Shown: positions 36,670 through 47,185 of the stretch, piece by piece
How the letters are laid out: each line of letters opens with the position of its first letter
Numbering within the stretch: the stretch's first letter is position 1
Assembly: GCF_001043005.1 (NCBI RefSeq)
Contig: NZ_JYKZ01000013.1
Location: forward strand, 1-64,000
Length of the DNA stretch: 64,000 nt
Source of the DNA: Pseudomonas psychrophila
GTDB taxonomy: Bacteria > Pseudomonadota > Gammaproteobacteria > Pseudomonadales > Pseudomonadaceae
Reading direction: 5' to 3'
Program-made: the position numbers and the translations under genes
The notes under the pieces: model-generated
Databases searched by the model: none
What the model was told of the DNA's origin: nothing
Seen by the model: the letters and a program-made list of their open reading frames with translations, nothing else

Positions 36670-37061
36670 GGGATCATCCTTGATCGGTTATTCCATCTGG
36701 ACATAAGGCACAAGCTGTGGATAAGTCTGTTGACAAGTTGTTTAGCAAACTATGGAAACGGCAGGATTGAGCACCCGGTTCAGGATTGAAATCGTGCGTG
36801 GAAACCCAACATTAGTTGAACGCCGCCAAGAGGCTGATCACACAGGTTTCAAATTGAGACATGCACCGCCCAGCTGTGCGTGCAGCCCGGCAGCTAGTCG
36901 TTTCATCCGCGGGTGAATCCCTTTATTATGTGCGCTCGCGTGAAACGCCAGAGCCCGAGCGGGTTCTCTCTGAAGGAGACGTTTTGCACAGGTTGCTCGA
37001 GTCCACAGGACCCACCTGACAACCGTTTTTGAATCTTTCACACAGTGCACCAATCAAACTT
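36670..37061. other. dprA-def spacer
   Basis: This 392-base spacer between divergent dprA and def shows no convincing gene. In P. aeruginosa a LysM-domain protein gene (PA0020) lies here; no comparable frame is present. A small hairpin, GAGCCCG pairing with CGGGTTC, occurs near 36950-36965, and AAGGAGACG occurs near 36973, but neither is tied to a gene start. The def promoter must be within this region. Confidence 0.55.
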
Positions 37062-37568
37062 ATGGCTATTTTGAACATCCTCGAATTCCCAGACTCGCGT
37101 CTGCGTACCATCGCCAAACCCGTGGCGGTTGTGGACGACGAAGTCCGTCAGTTGATCGATGACATGTTTGAAACCATGTACGAGGCGCCGGGTATCGGTC
37201 TGGCGGCTACCCAGATCAACGTGCACAAACGCATCGTGGTCATGGATCTGAGCGAAGACCGCAGCGAACCCATGGTGTTTATCAACCCTGAGTTCGAAAT
37301 CCTGTCCGACGAGATGGGCCAGTATCAGGAAGGCTGCCTCTCGGTACCGGGTTACTACGAAAACGTTGATCGCCCGCAGCGCGTCAAGATCAAAGCGCTG
37401 GACCGTGACGGCAAGCCTTTCGAAATGATTGCCGAAGGCCTGCTGGCCGTGTGCATTCAGCACGAGTGCGACCACCTCAACGGCAAGCTGTTCGTCGATT
37501 ACCTGTCTACGCTCAAGCGTGACCGGATCAAGAAGAAGCTGGAAAAACTGCACCGCCAGAACGCTTGA
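37062..37568 (+). CDS. def: Peptide deformylase
   Basis: This 168-residue metalloenzyme removes the N-formyl group from nascent proteins. All three motifs are intact: GIGLAATQ at residues 44-51, EGCLS with metal ligand Cys92, and HECDH with His134, Glu135 and His138. The start is the ATG at 37062 (MAILNILEFPDSRLR), the usual N-terminus. It is followed by fmt across a REP-containing spacer. Confidence 0.96.
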   Translation: MAILNILEFPDSRLRTIAKPVAVVDDEVRQLIDDMFETMYEAPGIGLAATQINVHKRIVVMDLSEDRSEPMVFINPEFEILSDEMGQYQEGCLSVPGYYENVDRPQRVKIKALDRDGKPFEMIAEGLLAVCIQHECDHLNGKLFVDYLSTLKRDRIKKKLEKLHRQNA

Positions 37569-37622
37569 TCGACCCCGAGCGGACCTATCCCGGACAACAC
37601 TCTCGTATATGCAGAGATCCGA

Positions 37623-37708
37623 TGTGGGAGCGGGCTTGCTCGCGATTAAGGCGACGCGATTTTCACAGAGATCGAGTTGCTGTCATCGCGAGCAAGCCCG
37701 CTCCCACA
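37623..37708. repeat. REP-type paired inverted repeat
   Basis: Left unit GTGGGAGCGGGCTTGCTCGC and right unit GCGAGCAAGCCCGCTCCCAC are exact inverse complements separated by about 44 bases. It stands between def and fmt, inside a presumed operon. Confidence 0.92.
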
Positions 37709-37784
37709 TTAGAAATGAGTCAGCCTGACCTTCGCGGGCTCAATGCCGCTTGTTCCCGCGCCCCCTATTCCAAGTGAGTAATCC

Positions 37785-38744
37785 ATGACTGAGCCACTGC
37801 GCATCGTCTTTGCTGGCACCCCAGAATTCGCTGCTGAACACCTCAAGGCGTTGCTGAGCACCCCTTACGAGATCGTCGCGGTTTACACCCAACCGGATCG
37901 CCCGGCCGGGCGTGGGCAAAAGCTGATGCCAAGCCCGGTCAAGCAGCTTGCCCTGGAGCACAACATCCCGGTCATGCAGCCGCCAACCCTGCGCGCCCCA
38001 GAAGCTCAAGCCGAAATGGCCGCGCTCAAGCCGGACTTGCTGGTGGTGGTGGCATACGGGCTGATCCTGCCTCAAGTGGTGCTGGATATTCCGCGTCTGG
38101 GCTGCATTAACAGCCACGCGTCCCTGTTGCCACGCTGGCGTGGGGCGGCGCCGATTCAGCGCGCCATCGAAGCGGGCGACAGTGAAAGCGGTGTGACCGT
38201 GATGCGCATGGAGGCGGGTCTGGACACCGGCCCCATGCTGCTCAAGTCTGTCACCCCGATCACTGCCGACGACACCGGCGGGAGCCTGCACGACCGTCTT
38301 GCAGAGCTGGGCCCACCGGCCGTCATCCAGGCCATTGCAGGCCTGGCCGCGGGCACGCTGCAAGGCGAAGTGCAGGACGATACCCTGGCGACCTACGCTC
38401 ACAAGCTCAATAAAGACGAAGCACGCATCGACTGGAACCGCCCGGCTGTTGAGCTGGAGCGTCTGATTCGCGCCTTCAACCCTTGGCCAATTTGCCACAG
38501 CACGCTCAGTGGCGAAGCCCTTAAAGTGCTGGCCGCGACGGTTGCTGACGCCACAGGCGCGCCAGGGCAAATTATTGCGGCGAGCAAAGACGGCCTGATC
38601 GTCGGCTGCGGTGAAGGCGCGCTGTGCCTGACACGCCTGCAATTACCTGGCGGCAAAGCGCTGAACTTCAGTGATTTTTTCAACAGTCGCCGTGAGAAAT
38701 TCGCTGTCGGCATCACCCTCGGTCAAACGGAAAACGCGCAATGA
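37785..38744 (+). CDS. fmt: Methionyl-tRNA formyltransferase
   Basis: This 319-residue enzyme formylates initiator Met-tRNA with 10-formyl-THF. The N-terminal formyltransferase block IVFAGTPEFAAEHL and the catalytic INSHASLLPRWRGAAPIQRAI (Asn, His) are visible, and the C-terminal tRNA-binding domain follows from about residue 205. It overlaps rsmB by 4 bases (ATGA), so the two are translationally coupled. Confidence 0.95.
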   Translation: MTEPLRIVFAGTPEFAAEHLKALLSTPYEIVAVYTQPDRPAGRGQKLMPSPVKQLALEHNIPVMQPPTLRAPEAQAEMAALKPDLLVVVAYGLILPQVVLDIPRLGCINSHASLLPRWRGAAPIQRAIEAGDSESGVTVMRMEAGLDTGPMLLKSVTPITADDTGGSLHDRLAELGPPAVIQAIAGLAAGTLQGEVQDDTLATYAHKLNKDEARIDWNRPAVELERLIRAFNPWPICHSTLSGEALKVLAATVADATGAPGQIIAASKDGLIVGCGEGALCLTRLQLPGGKALNFSDFFNSRREKFAVGITLGQTENAQ

Positions 38745-40051
38745 ACCCTCGTCTGGCCGCTGCCAAGGCACTGACAGCAGTGTTGAACGGCAAAGCATCG
38801 CTCAACAGCTCCTTGCCGCTGCAACTGGACAAGGTAGAGGTTCGCGATCGCGGCCTGACTCAGGACCTGGCATTCGGAACCGCGCGCTGGCAGCCGCGCT
38901 TGTCGGCGCTGGCCAACAAATTGCTGCAAAAGCCGTTCAAGGCCGCCGACGCCGATGTTGAAGCGCTGCTGTTGGTGGGTTTATATCAACTGCTCTACAC
39001 CCGTATTCCAGCCCACGCTGCCATCGGCGAAACCGTAGGCTGCGCCGACAAGCTGAAAAAACCATGGGCCAAAGCCCTGCTTAACGCCGTACTGCGCAAC
39101 GCCCAGCGCGAGAGCGGAGCCTTGTTGGCCGAACTTGAGCATGATCCGGTGGTGCGTACCGCCCACCCACGCTGGCTGCAAAAATCCCTGAAGGCCTTTT
39201 GGCCTGAGCAATGGGAAGCCATTTGCGCGGCCAACAACGCCCATCCGCCGATGATTCTTCGGGTTAACCGCCGTCATCACAGCCGCGATGCGTATCTGCA
39301 ACTGCTGGTCGAAGCCGGTATCGAAGCCCAACCGTGCGTCTACAGCCAGGACGGGATCGTACTGGCCCAAGCGTGCGATGTGCGCAACCTGCCAGGCTTT
39401 GCCGAGGGCTGGATCAGCGTGCAGGACGAAGCTGCGCAACTGGCCGCTGACCTGCTGGACCTGGCGCCGGGCCAGCGCGTACTTGACGCCTGCTGCGCGC
39501 CGGGCGGCAAAACCTGTCACATCCTGGAAGTCGAACCTGCACTGGCGGGCGTGGTGGCGGTCGATCTCGAAGCCAAGCGTCTGGTGCGTGTGCGCGAGAA
39601 CCTTGAGCGTCTGGGGCTGAGCGCCGAGCTGATTGCTGCCGATGGCCGCGACACCGCCACTTGGTGGGACGGCAAGCCGTTCCAGCGCATCCTGCTCGAT
39701 GCGCCGTGCTCGGCGACCGGCGTTATCCGCCGTCACCCGGACATCAAGCTGACCCGCCAACCGGACGACATTGCCGCACTCGCGACCTTGCAAGGCGAAC
39801 TGCTGGACGCGATGTGGCCAACGCTGGAAGTCGGTGGCATCTTGCTCTATGCCACGTGCTCGACATTGCCGACTGAAAACACCGACGTGATCGAAGCCTT
39901 TCTCGCCCGTACCCCGGGTGCCCGAGAGCTGGATATCGCCGGGCAGTTCGGCATCAAGCAACCCCACGGCCGCCAGTTGCTGGCGCAAGAGGGCGGGCAT
40001 GACGGCTTCTACTACGCCAAATTGATCAAAATCGCTGCCGCTCGCGGCTAA
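38741..40051 (+). CDS. rsmB: 16S rRNA m5C967 methyltransferase
   Basis: This 436-residue SAM-dependent RNA methyltransferase (RsmB/Sun) has an N-terminal NusB-like domain (residues about 1-140) and a C-terminal catalytic domain. The SAM site is in LDACCAPGGKTCHIL, and the two catalytic cysteines are in DAPCSATG and YATCS. It is coupled to fmt and followed by trkA 19 bases later. Confidence 0.95.
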   Translation: MNPRLAAAKALTAVLNGKASLNSSLPLQLDKVEVRDRGLTQDLAFGTARWQPRLSALANKLLQKPFKAADADVEALLLVGLYQLLYTRIPAHAAIGETVGCADKLKKPWAKALLNAVLRNAQRESGALLAELEHDPVVRTAHPRWLQKSLKAFWPEQWEAICAANNAHPPMILRVNRRHHSRDAYLQLLVEAGIEAQPCVYSQDGIVLAQACDVRNLPGFAEGWISVQDEAAQLAADLLDLAPGQRVLDACCAPGGKTCHILEVEPALAGVVAVDLEAKRLVRVRENLERLGLSAELIAADGRDTATWWDGKPFQRILLDAPCSATGVIRRHPDIKLTRQPDDIAALATLQGELLDAMWPTLEVGGILLYATCSTLPTENTDVIEAFLARTPGARELDIAGQFGIKQPHGRQLLAQEGGHDGFYYAKLIKIAAARG

Positions 40052-40070
40052 CTGATTAGGGATTGCAGGC

Positions 40071-41447
40071 ATGAAAATCATCATCCTCGGCGCAGGCCAG
40101 GTCGGCGGTACGCTGGCAGAACATTTGGCCAGCGAAGCCAATGACATCACCGTGGTCGACACCGATGGTGAGCGCCTGCGCGACCTCGGTGATCGGCTCG
40201 ATATTCGGACCGTGCAAGGCCGAGCCTCGTTGCCCAACGTGCTGCGTCAGGCAGGGGCGGATGACGCCGACATGCTGGTGGCGGTCACCAACAGCGACGA
40301 GACCAATATGGTCGCGTGCCAGGTGGCCTACACGCTGTTTCATACCCCGACCAAAATCGCCCGGGTACGCGAGGCGGCTTATCTGACACGCGGCCAGGAG
40401 TTGTTCGATAACGACGCCATCCCGGTCGACGTATTGATCAGCCCTGAGCAGGTAGTAACCAATTACATCAAGCGCCTGATCGAGCACCCCGGTGCCTTGC
40501 AGGTTATCGACTTTGCTGAAGGCAAGGCGCAACTGGTGGCGGTCAAGGCGTACTACGGCGGCCCATTGATTGGTCAGCAATTACGCCAGCTACGCGAGCA
40601 CATGCCGAATGTGGATACGCGAGTAGCGGCGATTTTCCGACGTGATCGACCGATCACTCCCCGTGGCGATACGGTCATTGAGGCTGACGATGAGGTCTTC
40701 TTCATCGCCGCCAAGGCCAACATTCGCGCAGTAATGAGCGAAATGCGCCGTCTCGACGAAAGCTACAAACGCATTGTGATCGCCGGAGGCGGACAAATCG
40801 GTGAGCGTTTGGCCGAGGCGATTGAAAGCCGTTATCAGGTCAAGATCATCGAGATGAATCCGGCACGTTGCCGCTATTTGTCCGACACCCTCGACAGCAC
40901 TGTGGTGCTGCAGGGCAGCGCTTCAGACCGCGACTTGATGCTCGAAGAGAACATTGCGGACGCCGACGTATTTTTGGCCCTGACCAACGATGACGAGGCC
41001 AATATCATGTCCTCGTTGCTGGCCAAGCGTCTGGGTGCAAAGAAGGTGATGACCATCATTAACAACCCGGCCTACGTGGATCTGATCCAGGGTGGCGAAA
41101 TCGATATCGCTATCAGCCCGCAGTTGGCCACCATCGGTACCTTGCTGGCCCACGTGCGCCGTGGCGATATCGTCAGCGTGCACTCATTGCGCCGGGGAGC
41201 GGCCGAGGCGATCGAGGCGATTGCCCACGGTGACTCCAGGTCGAGCAAGGTGATTGGGCGCAGCATCGGCGAAATCAATCTGCCACCGGGCACGACAATT
41301 GGCGCGATTATTCGCGACGAAGAAGTACTGATTGCCCACGACTCTACTGTGATCAATGCCGGCGACCACGTGATCTTGTTCCTTGTGGATAAAAAGCATA
41401 TTCGCGACGTAGAGAAGCTGTTCCACGTGGGCTTGAGTTTTTTCTAA
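40071..41447 (+). CDS. trkA: Trk potassium uptake regulatory protein
   Basis: This 458-residue peripheral membrane protein binds NAD(H) and regulates Trk potassium uptake. It contains two tandem RCK units, each with a Rossmann glycine motif: ILGAGQVGGTLAEHL at about residue 4 and VIAGGGQIGERLAEA near 236. Each is followed by a TrkA_C domain. The membrane subunit TrkH is not in this window. A sequence near the 3' end (around 41425-41440) resembles half of parS. Confidence 0.95.
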   Translation: MKIIILGAGQVGGTLAEHLASEANDITVVDTDGERLRDLGDRLDIRTVQGRASLPNVLRQAGADDADMLVAVTNSDETNMVACQVAYTLFHTPTKIARVREAAYLTRGQELFDNDAIPVDVLISPEQVVTNYIKRLIEHPGALQVIDFAEGKAQLVAVKAYYGGPLIGQQLRQLREHMPNVDTRVAAIFRRDRPITPRGDTVIEADDEVFFIAAKANIRAVMSEMRRLDESYKRIVIAGGGQIGERLAEAIESRYQVKIIEMNPARCRYLSDTLDSTVVLQGSASDRDLMLEENIADADVFLALTNDDEANIMSSLLAKRLGAKKVMTIINNPAYVDLIQGGEIDIAISPQLATIGTLLAHVRRGDIVSVHSLRRGAAEAIEAIAHGDSRSSKVIGRSIGEINLPPGTTIGAIIRDEEVLIAHDSTVINAGDHVILFLVDKKHIRDVEKLFHVGLSFF

Positions 41448-41457
41448 GGAGTCAGGG

Positions 41458-41769
41458 ATGCTGGAATCACTGGAAAAAATGCTGGGCAAGGGTGTGGATA
41501 ACTCATTGCTGCGCTTTGGCCTGGGCAAGGGTTATCTCGACCTTGGGGATAACCTCAAGGCGGCGGAGCACCTGCAACGTTGTGTGGCGTTTGACCCCAC
41601 GTATTCGGCCGCCTGGAAGCTGCTGGGCAAGGCGCAGTTGGCAGCCGGTGATCGTGTTGCCGCGCGTACGGCGTGGGAGCAGGGGATTGCAGCAGCCCAG
41701 GCCCATGGCGACAAACAGGCCGAGAAAGAAATGACTGTGTTTTTGAAGAAGCTGGATAAAGCCTCATGA
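41458..41769 (+). CDS. Small tetratricopeptide-repeat protein
   Basis: This 103-residue protein is made almost entirely of TPR-type helices: LLRFGLGKGYLDLGDNLKAAEHLQRCVAFDPTYSAAWKLLGKAQLAAGDRVAARTAWEQGI contains about two repeats with the usual small and large residue spacing. It lies 10 bases downstream of trkA, as PA0015 does in P. aeruginosa, so cotranscription is likely. Partner unknown; a protein-protein adaptor role is expected for the family. Confidence 0.8.
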   Translation: MLESLEKMLGKGVDNSLLRFGLGKGYLDLGDNLKAAEHLQRCVAFDPTYSAAWKLLGKAQLAAGDRVAARTAWEQGIAAAQAHGDKQAEKEMTVFLKKLDKAS

Positions 41770-41783
41770 CACTGCAGATCTAA

Positions 41784-41863
41784 TGTGGGAGCGGGCTTGC
41801 TCGCGAATATCGTTAAATACTCGCGGCGCTCATAAGACCTTCGCGAGCAGGCTCGCTCCCACA
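41784..41863. repeat. REP-type pair with mixed unit variants
   Basis: The left unit is of the GCGGGCTTGCTCGCGA form and the right unit is the inverse of the GCGAGCCTGCTCGCGA form. It is the only copy here that mixes the two. It lies between convergent genes for the TPR protein and the acyltransferase. Confidence 0.88.
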
Positions 41864-41879
41864 AGGTTTTTCATCCGTT

Positions 41880-42767
41880 TCAGTACCAGCGCGCCTCACC
41901 CGGCGGACGTTTTTTAAAGCGTTTCATGCTCCACATGTACTGGCTCGGGTACGCCCGCACATATTTCTCGACCACCTTGCTCATGGCCGCGCACGAGGTT
42001 GCTGTGTCGGTGCTGTACATCTCTTCGGGCGCCGCTTCCAGAATCACTTTGAAACCCGAGCCATCCGGCAGGCGCAGTGCGTGCAGAAACACGCCAACTG
42101 CCTTGCCGCCCGCCAGCATGTTGGGGACAAACTTGCTGGTCAGTGCCATGGTGCCCAGAAATGGCACAAAGATACCGGCGGATTCTGCGGGCTCCGGGTC
42201 GGCCGGAATACCGACCTGACCGCCTTTGCGCACTTCCTTGATGACACTCAATATGCCTTCTTTGGTCGATGCGGCCACGCGGTTGCCCAACTGCACCCGT
42301 TGTTTTTGCAACAACTCGTCGACGGCCTTGAGCTTGGGCGGGCGATAAAAAATGATCGGTTTGCACTGGCTGCAATAGAAGTGGTTGAGCACTTCCCAGT
42401 TGCCCAGGTGGCTGGTGATGCCGACTACGCCCTTGCCCGAGGCCAAAGCATCCTTAAGGACGTCCAGGCCTTCGACTTCCCGCACCAGATCAATGGAGCG
42501 CTGGGCTGGCCAGATCCAGGCACACGCGCTCTCGGTCAGGCTTTTGCCAATGTCCTTGAGGCTTTGGCCCACCAGTTGCTCGCGGGCGACCGGGTCCATC
42601 TCGGGGAAGCACTTGGCCAGGTTGATACGCACGACATCGCGCGATCGATTGGGCAGTTTCCACATCAACCAGCCGATGGCCGATCCCACGCGCTGCACCG
42701 CGCCCCACGGGAGCATGGCAAACAATCGCAAAGCCCCGACCAGCAAGGCGCCTTTAAACTTTTCCAC
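41880..42767 (-). CDS. Lipid A biosynthesis acyltransferase (LpxL/HtrB family)
   Basis: This 295-residue inner-membrane acyltransferase adds a secondary acyl chain to lipid A. A hydrophobic N-terminal segment (about residues 5-35) anchors it. The catalytic HX4E motif is visible in SHLGNWEVLNHF, and the later blocks KPIIFYRPP and GIFVPFLG are typical. The start is the GTG at 42767 (VEKFKGALLVGAL); no in-frame ATG in a sensible position is available. It corresponds to PA0011 in the P. aeruginosa order. Confidence 0.87.
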   Translation of the reverse strand: MEKFKGALLVGALRLFAMLPWGAVQRVGSAIGWLMWKLPNRSRDVVRINLAKCFPEMDPVAREQLVGQSLKDIGKSLTESACAWIWPAQRSIDLVREVEGLDVLKDALASGKGVVGITSHLGNWEVLNHFYCSQCKPIIFYRPPKLKAVDELLQKQRVQLGNRVAASTKEGILSVIKEVRKGGQVGIPADPEPAESAGIFVPFLGTMALTSKFVPNMLAGGKAVGVFLHALRLPDGSGFKVILEAAPEEMYSTDTATSCAAMSKVVEKYVRAYPSQYMWSMKRFKKRPPGEARWY

Positions 42768-42797
42768 AGGGTTTTCCCATTCAAAACAAAACGGCTT

Positions 42798-42895
42798 TGT
42801 AGTCGCTGACGAGGTACGAGGCTGCGATGGGTTGCGCAGCAGCCCCATTGTTGAAGGTCCTTCGGACCTTATCGCAGCCTTCGGCAGCGACTACA
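42798..42895. repeat. Inverted intergenic repeat, TGTAGTCGCTGCC family
   Basis: The left end reads TGTAGTCGCTGACGA and the right end reads TCGGCAGCGACTACA, inverse complements with few mismatches. Internal hairpin arms, including AAGGTCC/GGACCTT, lie between. Same family as 2654-2746 and 63367-63443. It lies between the acyltransferase and tag genes. Confidence 0.85.
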
Positions 42896-42920
42896 GGATT
42901 TAATGCAATAGGCCAGCATT

Positions 42921-43478
42921 CTAACCGCCGTTTGCCAGTTCGGCGTAACGGTCGCAATAGGTGGCGTGGTCCATGACCATGCCGCTGGCCTGCATAAAGG
43001 CGTAGCAGATGGTCGGGCCGACGAACGTAAACCCGGCTTTTTTCAGGGCTTTGCTCATGGCCTCAGCCTGCGGCGTAACCGCCGGGAATTCATGGCGTTC
43101 AGTGAAGTGGTTGATCTTCGGCTTGCCCCCCACGAACGACCACAAGAACGCCACCGGGTCCTCCAGCGCCAGCCAGGCCTGGGCATTGCGCCGTGCGCCA
43201 GCCACCTTGAGACGGTTGCGGATGATCCCCGGATCTTGCAGCAATGTTTCTATTTCTGCGTCGCTCATGATCGCCAAACGTTGCACATCGAAGCCGAACA
43301 TGACCTTGCGATAATGCTCGCGCTTCTTTAAAACCGTGATCCAGGACAAACCCGCCTGGAACCCTTCGAGCAATAACAACTCGAACAGCCCATGCGCGTC
43401 GCGCAACGGCACGCCCCACTCTTGATCGTGATACGCCACATACAGCGGGTCTTCTGAACACCAGAAACAACGTGCCAT
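42921..43478 (-). CDS. tag: DNA-3-methyladenine glycosylase I
   Basis: This 185-residue base-excision repair enzyme removes 3-methyladenine. The zinc-snap ligands are visible: Cys4 and His17 (ARCFWCSEDPLYVAYHDQEWG), and the C-terminal His and Cys in DHATYCDRY. The block EGFQAGLSWITVLKKREHYR and the GPTICYAFMQASGMV segment are characteristic. The start at 43478 (MARCFWC) is the family N-terminus; the frame continues far left only as antisense of glyQ. Confidence 0.93.
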   Translation of the reverse strand: MARCFWCSEDPLYVAYHDQEWGVPLRDAHGLFELLLLEGFQAGLSWITVLKKREHYRKVMFGFDVQRLAIMSDAEIETLLQDPGIIRNRLKVAGARRNAQAWLALEDPVAFLWSFVGGKPKINHFTERHEFPAVTPQAEAMSKALKKAGFTFVGPTICYAFMQASGMVMDHATYCDRYAELANGG

Positions 43479-43559
43479 ATAGGCTCCAAAGGGTGGAGGC
43501 GCGACCGAATCGGGTATACTCCCGCTCTTTAAATCGCAGCCCAAGAAACAGGTGAATTT

Positions 43560-44509
<950 letters not shown>

Positions 44510-44513
<4 letters not shown>

Positions 44514-46564
44514 GTGCTCAAGATTTTCTGGTTGAACTGGGCACTGAAGAACTGCCGCCAAAAGCCCTCAATACCCTGGCTGATGCGTTTCTCGCCGGGA
44601 TTGAAAAAGGTTTGCAAGGTGCAGGTCTGAACTTCAGCGCGAAAAAGGTATACGCCGCGCCGCGTCGCCTGGCCGTGCTGTTGACCCAGCTCGAAACCCA
44701 GCAACCGGACCGCAGCATCAACATCGACGGCCCACCCCGTCAGGCAGCCTTCGATGCTGAAGGCAACCCGACTCAGGCAGCCCTCGGCTTCGCCAAGAAG
44801 TGCGGCGTTGAGCTGAGCGAAATTGATCAGAGCGGTCCTAAACTGCGCTTCAGCCAGGTCATCGTCGGCAAGCCGACCGCCAGCCTGCTGCCAACCATCG
44901 TCGAAGACTCGCTCAACGACCTGCCTATCCCCAAGCGCATGCGCTGGGGAGCACGCAAGGTCGAGTTCGTGCGTCCAACCCAATGGCTGGTCATGCTGCT
45001 GGGCGATGAAGTGATCGACTGCACGATCCTTGCGCAAAAATCGGGTCGCGATTCCCGCGGACATCGTTTCCACCATCCGGAAAACGTCACCATCACCGCG
45101 CCAGCCAACTATCTCGAAGATCTGCGCAAAGCCTATGTGCTGGCAGACTTCAATGAGCGTCGTGAGCTGATTTCCAAGCGTGTAGCCGAGCTGGCGACCA
45201 TGCAGGAAGGTACTGCAATCGTGCCGCCAAGCCTGCTCGACGAAGTGACCGCGCTGGTTGAATGGCCGGTGCCACTGGTGTGCTCGTTTGAAGAGCGCTT
45301 CCTGGATGTGCCGCAAGAAGCCCTGATCACCACCATGCAGGACAACCAGAAGTATTTCTGCCTGCTGGACGTTGATGGCAAGTTGCTGCCGCGTTTTATT
45401 ACCGTGGCCAACATCGAGAGCAAAGACCCGCAGCAGATCGTCTCGGGTAACGAGAAAGTGGTTCGTCCACGTCTGACTGACGCCGAGTTCTTCTTCAAGC
45501 AAGACAAGAAGCAGACACTCGAGAGCTTCAACCTGCGTCTTCAAAACGTGGTGTTCCAGGCTCAACTGGGCAGCGTTTACGACAAGGCTGTACGGGTTTC
45601 CAAGCTGGCGGCATTCATTGCCCCGCGCATTGGCGGCGATGCTTCGCGCGCAGCCCGTGCCGGCTTGCTGTCCAAGTGCGACCTGGCCACTGAAATGGTC
45701 GGTGAGTTCCCGGAAATGCAAGGCATTGCCGGTTACTACTACGCGCTGAACGACGGCGAACCAGAAGACGTTGCATTGGCGTTGAACGAGCAGTACATGC
45801 CCCGTGGCGCTGGCGCTGAGTTGCCAAGCACCCTGACCGGCGCTGCAGTGGCCATCGCTGACAAGCTCGACACCCTGGTGGGGATTTTCGGCATCGGCAT
45901 GTTGCCGACCGGCAGCAAAGACCCGTACGCGCTGCGTCGTGCTGCCCTGGGTATCTTGCGGATTCTGATCGACAAGAAACTCGACCTCGATCTGACTGAA
46001 GCGGTGAACTTCGCTGTCAGCGCATTCGGTGCCAAGATCAAATCGGCCGGTTTGGCTGAGCAGGTACTGGAATTCATCTTCGACCGCCTGCGTGCGCGAT
46101 ATGAAGACGAAGGCGTGGATGTAGCCACTTACCTGTCGGTGCGTGCACTGAATCCAAAATCGGCGCTGGACTTCGATCAACGTGTGCAAGCCGTGCAGGC
46201 GTTCCGTCAATTGCCGGAAGCCGCTGCACTGGCCGCCGTGAACAAGCGTGTATCGAACCTGCTGAGCAAGGTTGAAGGCACGGTTTCGACTCATGTTGAA
46301 GCCCGCTATTTCGACAATGCCAGTGAATTCTCGTTGTTCTCGGCCATCCAGAAGGCCGACGAAGCGGTACAGCCAATGGCTGCTGCCCGTCAGTACAACG
46401 AAGCTCTGACCCGTCTGGCCTCCCTGCGCGAGCCGGTGGATGCGTTCTTCGAAGCGGTGATGATCAACGCTGAAGACGCGAGCGTGCGGGCTAACCGCTA
46501 CGCATTGCTGGCGCGTCTGCGCGGCCTGTTCCTGGGCGTCGCCGATATTTCACTGCTGGGCTAA
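44510..46564 (+). CDS. glyS: Glycyl-tRNA synthetase beta subunit
   Basis: This 684-residue subunit provides tRNA binding for the tetrameric synthetase. The N-terminus SAQDFLVELGTEELPPKAL, the central CLLDVDGKLLPRFITVANI and the HD-domain block ARAGLLSKCDLATEMVGEFPEMQGIAGYYYA are characteristic, with an anticodon-binding-like C-terminus from about residue 590. It overlaps the glyQ stop by 4 bases; gmhB begins 10 bases later. Confidence 0.96.
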
Positions 46565-46574
46565 GGGGTTACCG

Positions 46575-47108
46575 TTGAAACTGCTGATTCTCGATCGGGA
46601 TGGAGTGATCAATGTCGACTCCGACGCTTACATCAAGTCAGTCGAGGAGTGGATTCCACTGCCCGGCTCGATCGAGGCCATTGCGCAGTTGAGCAAGGCC
46701 GGCTGGACAGTCGCCATCGCGACCAACCAGTCCGGCATTGCACGCGGCTATTACGATGTCGCCACGCTGGACGCCATGCACGCCCGTTTACGGGAGTTGG
46801 TGGCGCAGCAGGGTGGTGAGGTCGGGTTAATCGTTTATTGCCCGCATGGTCCCGACGAAGGCTGTGCTTGCCGCAAGCCCAAGCCGGGCATGCTGCAGAC
46901 GATTGCCGCGCATTACGGCGCTGATTTGACCCAATGTTGGTTTGTCGGTGACAGTTTGGGTGACTTGCAGGCTGCGCAAACCGTCGATTCTCAGCCCGTT
47001 TTGGTAAAAACCGGAAAAGGCCTACTAACTTTGGCCAAAGAACTACCGGTTAATACCCTAATATTTGACGATCTGGCGGCAGTTGCCGCAGAACTTATCC
47101 ACAAATAG
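46575..47108 (+). CDS. gmhB: D-glycero-beta-D-manno-heptose 1,7-bisphosphate 7-phosphatase
   Basis: This 177-residue HAD-superfamily phosphatase works in ADP-heptose synthesis for LPS inner core. The nucleophile Asp7 and general acid Asp9 are in LILDRDGVIN, and the zinc ligands Cys89, His91, Cys97 and Cys99 are in CPHGPDEGCACRKPKPGM. The start codon is TTG at 46575, with AAGGGG about eight bases upstream. Confidence 0.92.
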   Translation: MKLLILDRDGVINVDSDAYIKSVEEWIPLPGSIEAIAQLSKAGWTVAIATNQSGIARGYYDVATLDAMHARLRELVAQQGGEVGLIVYCPHGPDEGCACRKPKPGMLQTIAAHYGADLTQCWFVGDSLGDLQAAQTVDSQPVLVKTGKGLLTLAKELPVNTLIFDDLAAVAAELIHK

Positions 47109-47185
47109 AGCAGGTTTGAACACGCCCCATCACTTTACGTGTTGGGTTGTTCAGTCGTGCTTTATCCGCATCGGTAAAAGTCGCT

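Noticed and set aside
41424..41442. parS-like sequence TGTTCCACGTGGGC in the 3' end of trkA
   Set aside because: Only the first 12 bases match; the right half is GCTT instead of AACA, so ParB binding is not expected. Kept as a near match only.
42768..42848. N-terminal extension of the acyltransferase to 42848
   Set aside because: The extension overlaps the inverted repeat at 42798 and has no typical membrane-anchor residues; GTG at 42767 gives the usual family start.
47093..47102. Isolated DnaA boxes outside oriC (also near 57632, 63463 and 27111)
   Set aside because: Single TTATCCACA copies occur by chance or as minor DnaA sites; they lack the clustering of the origin.
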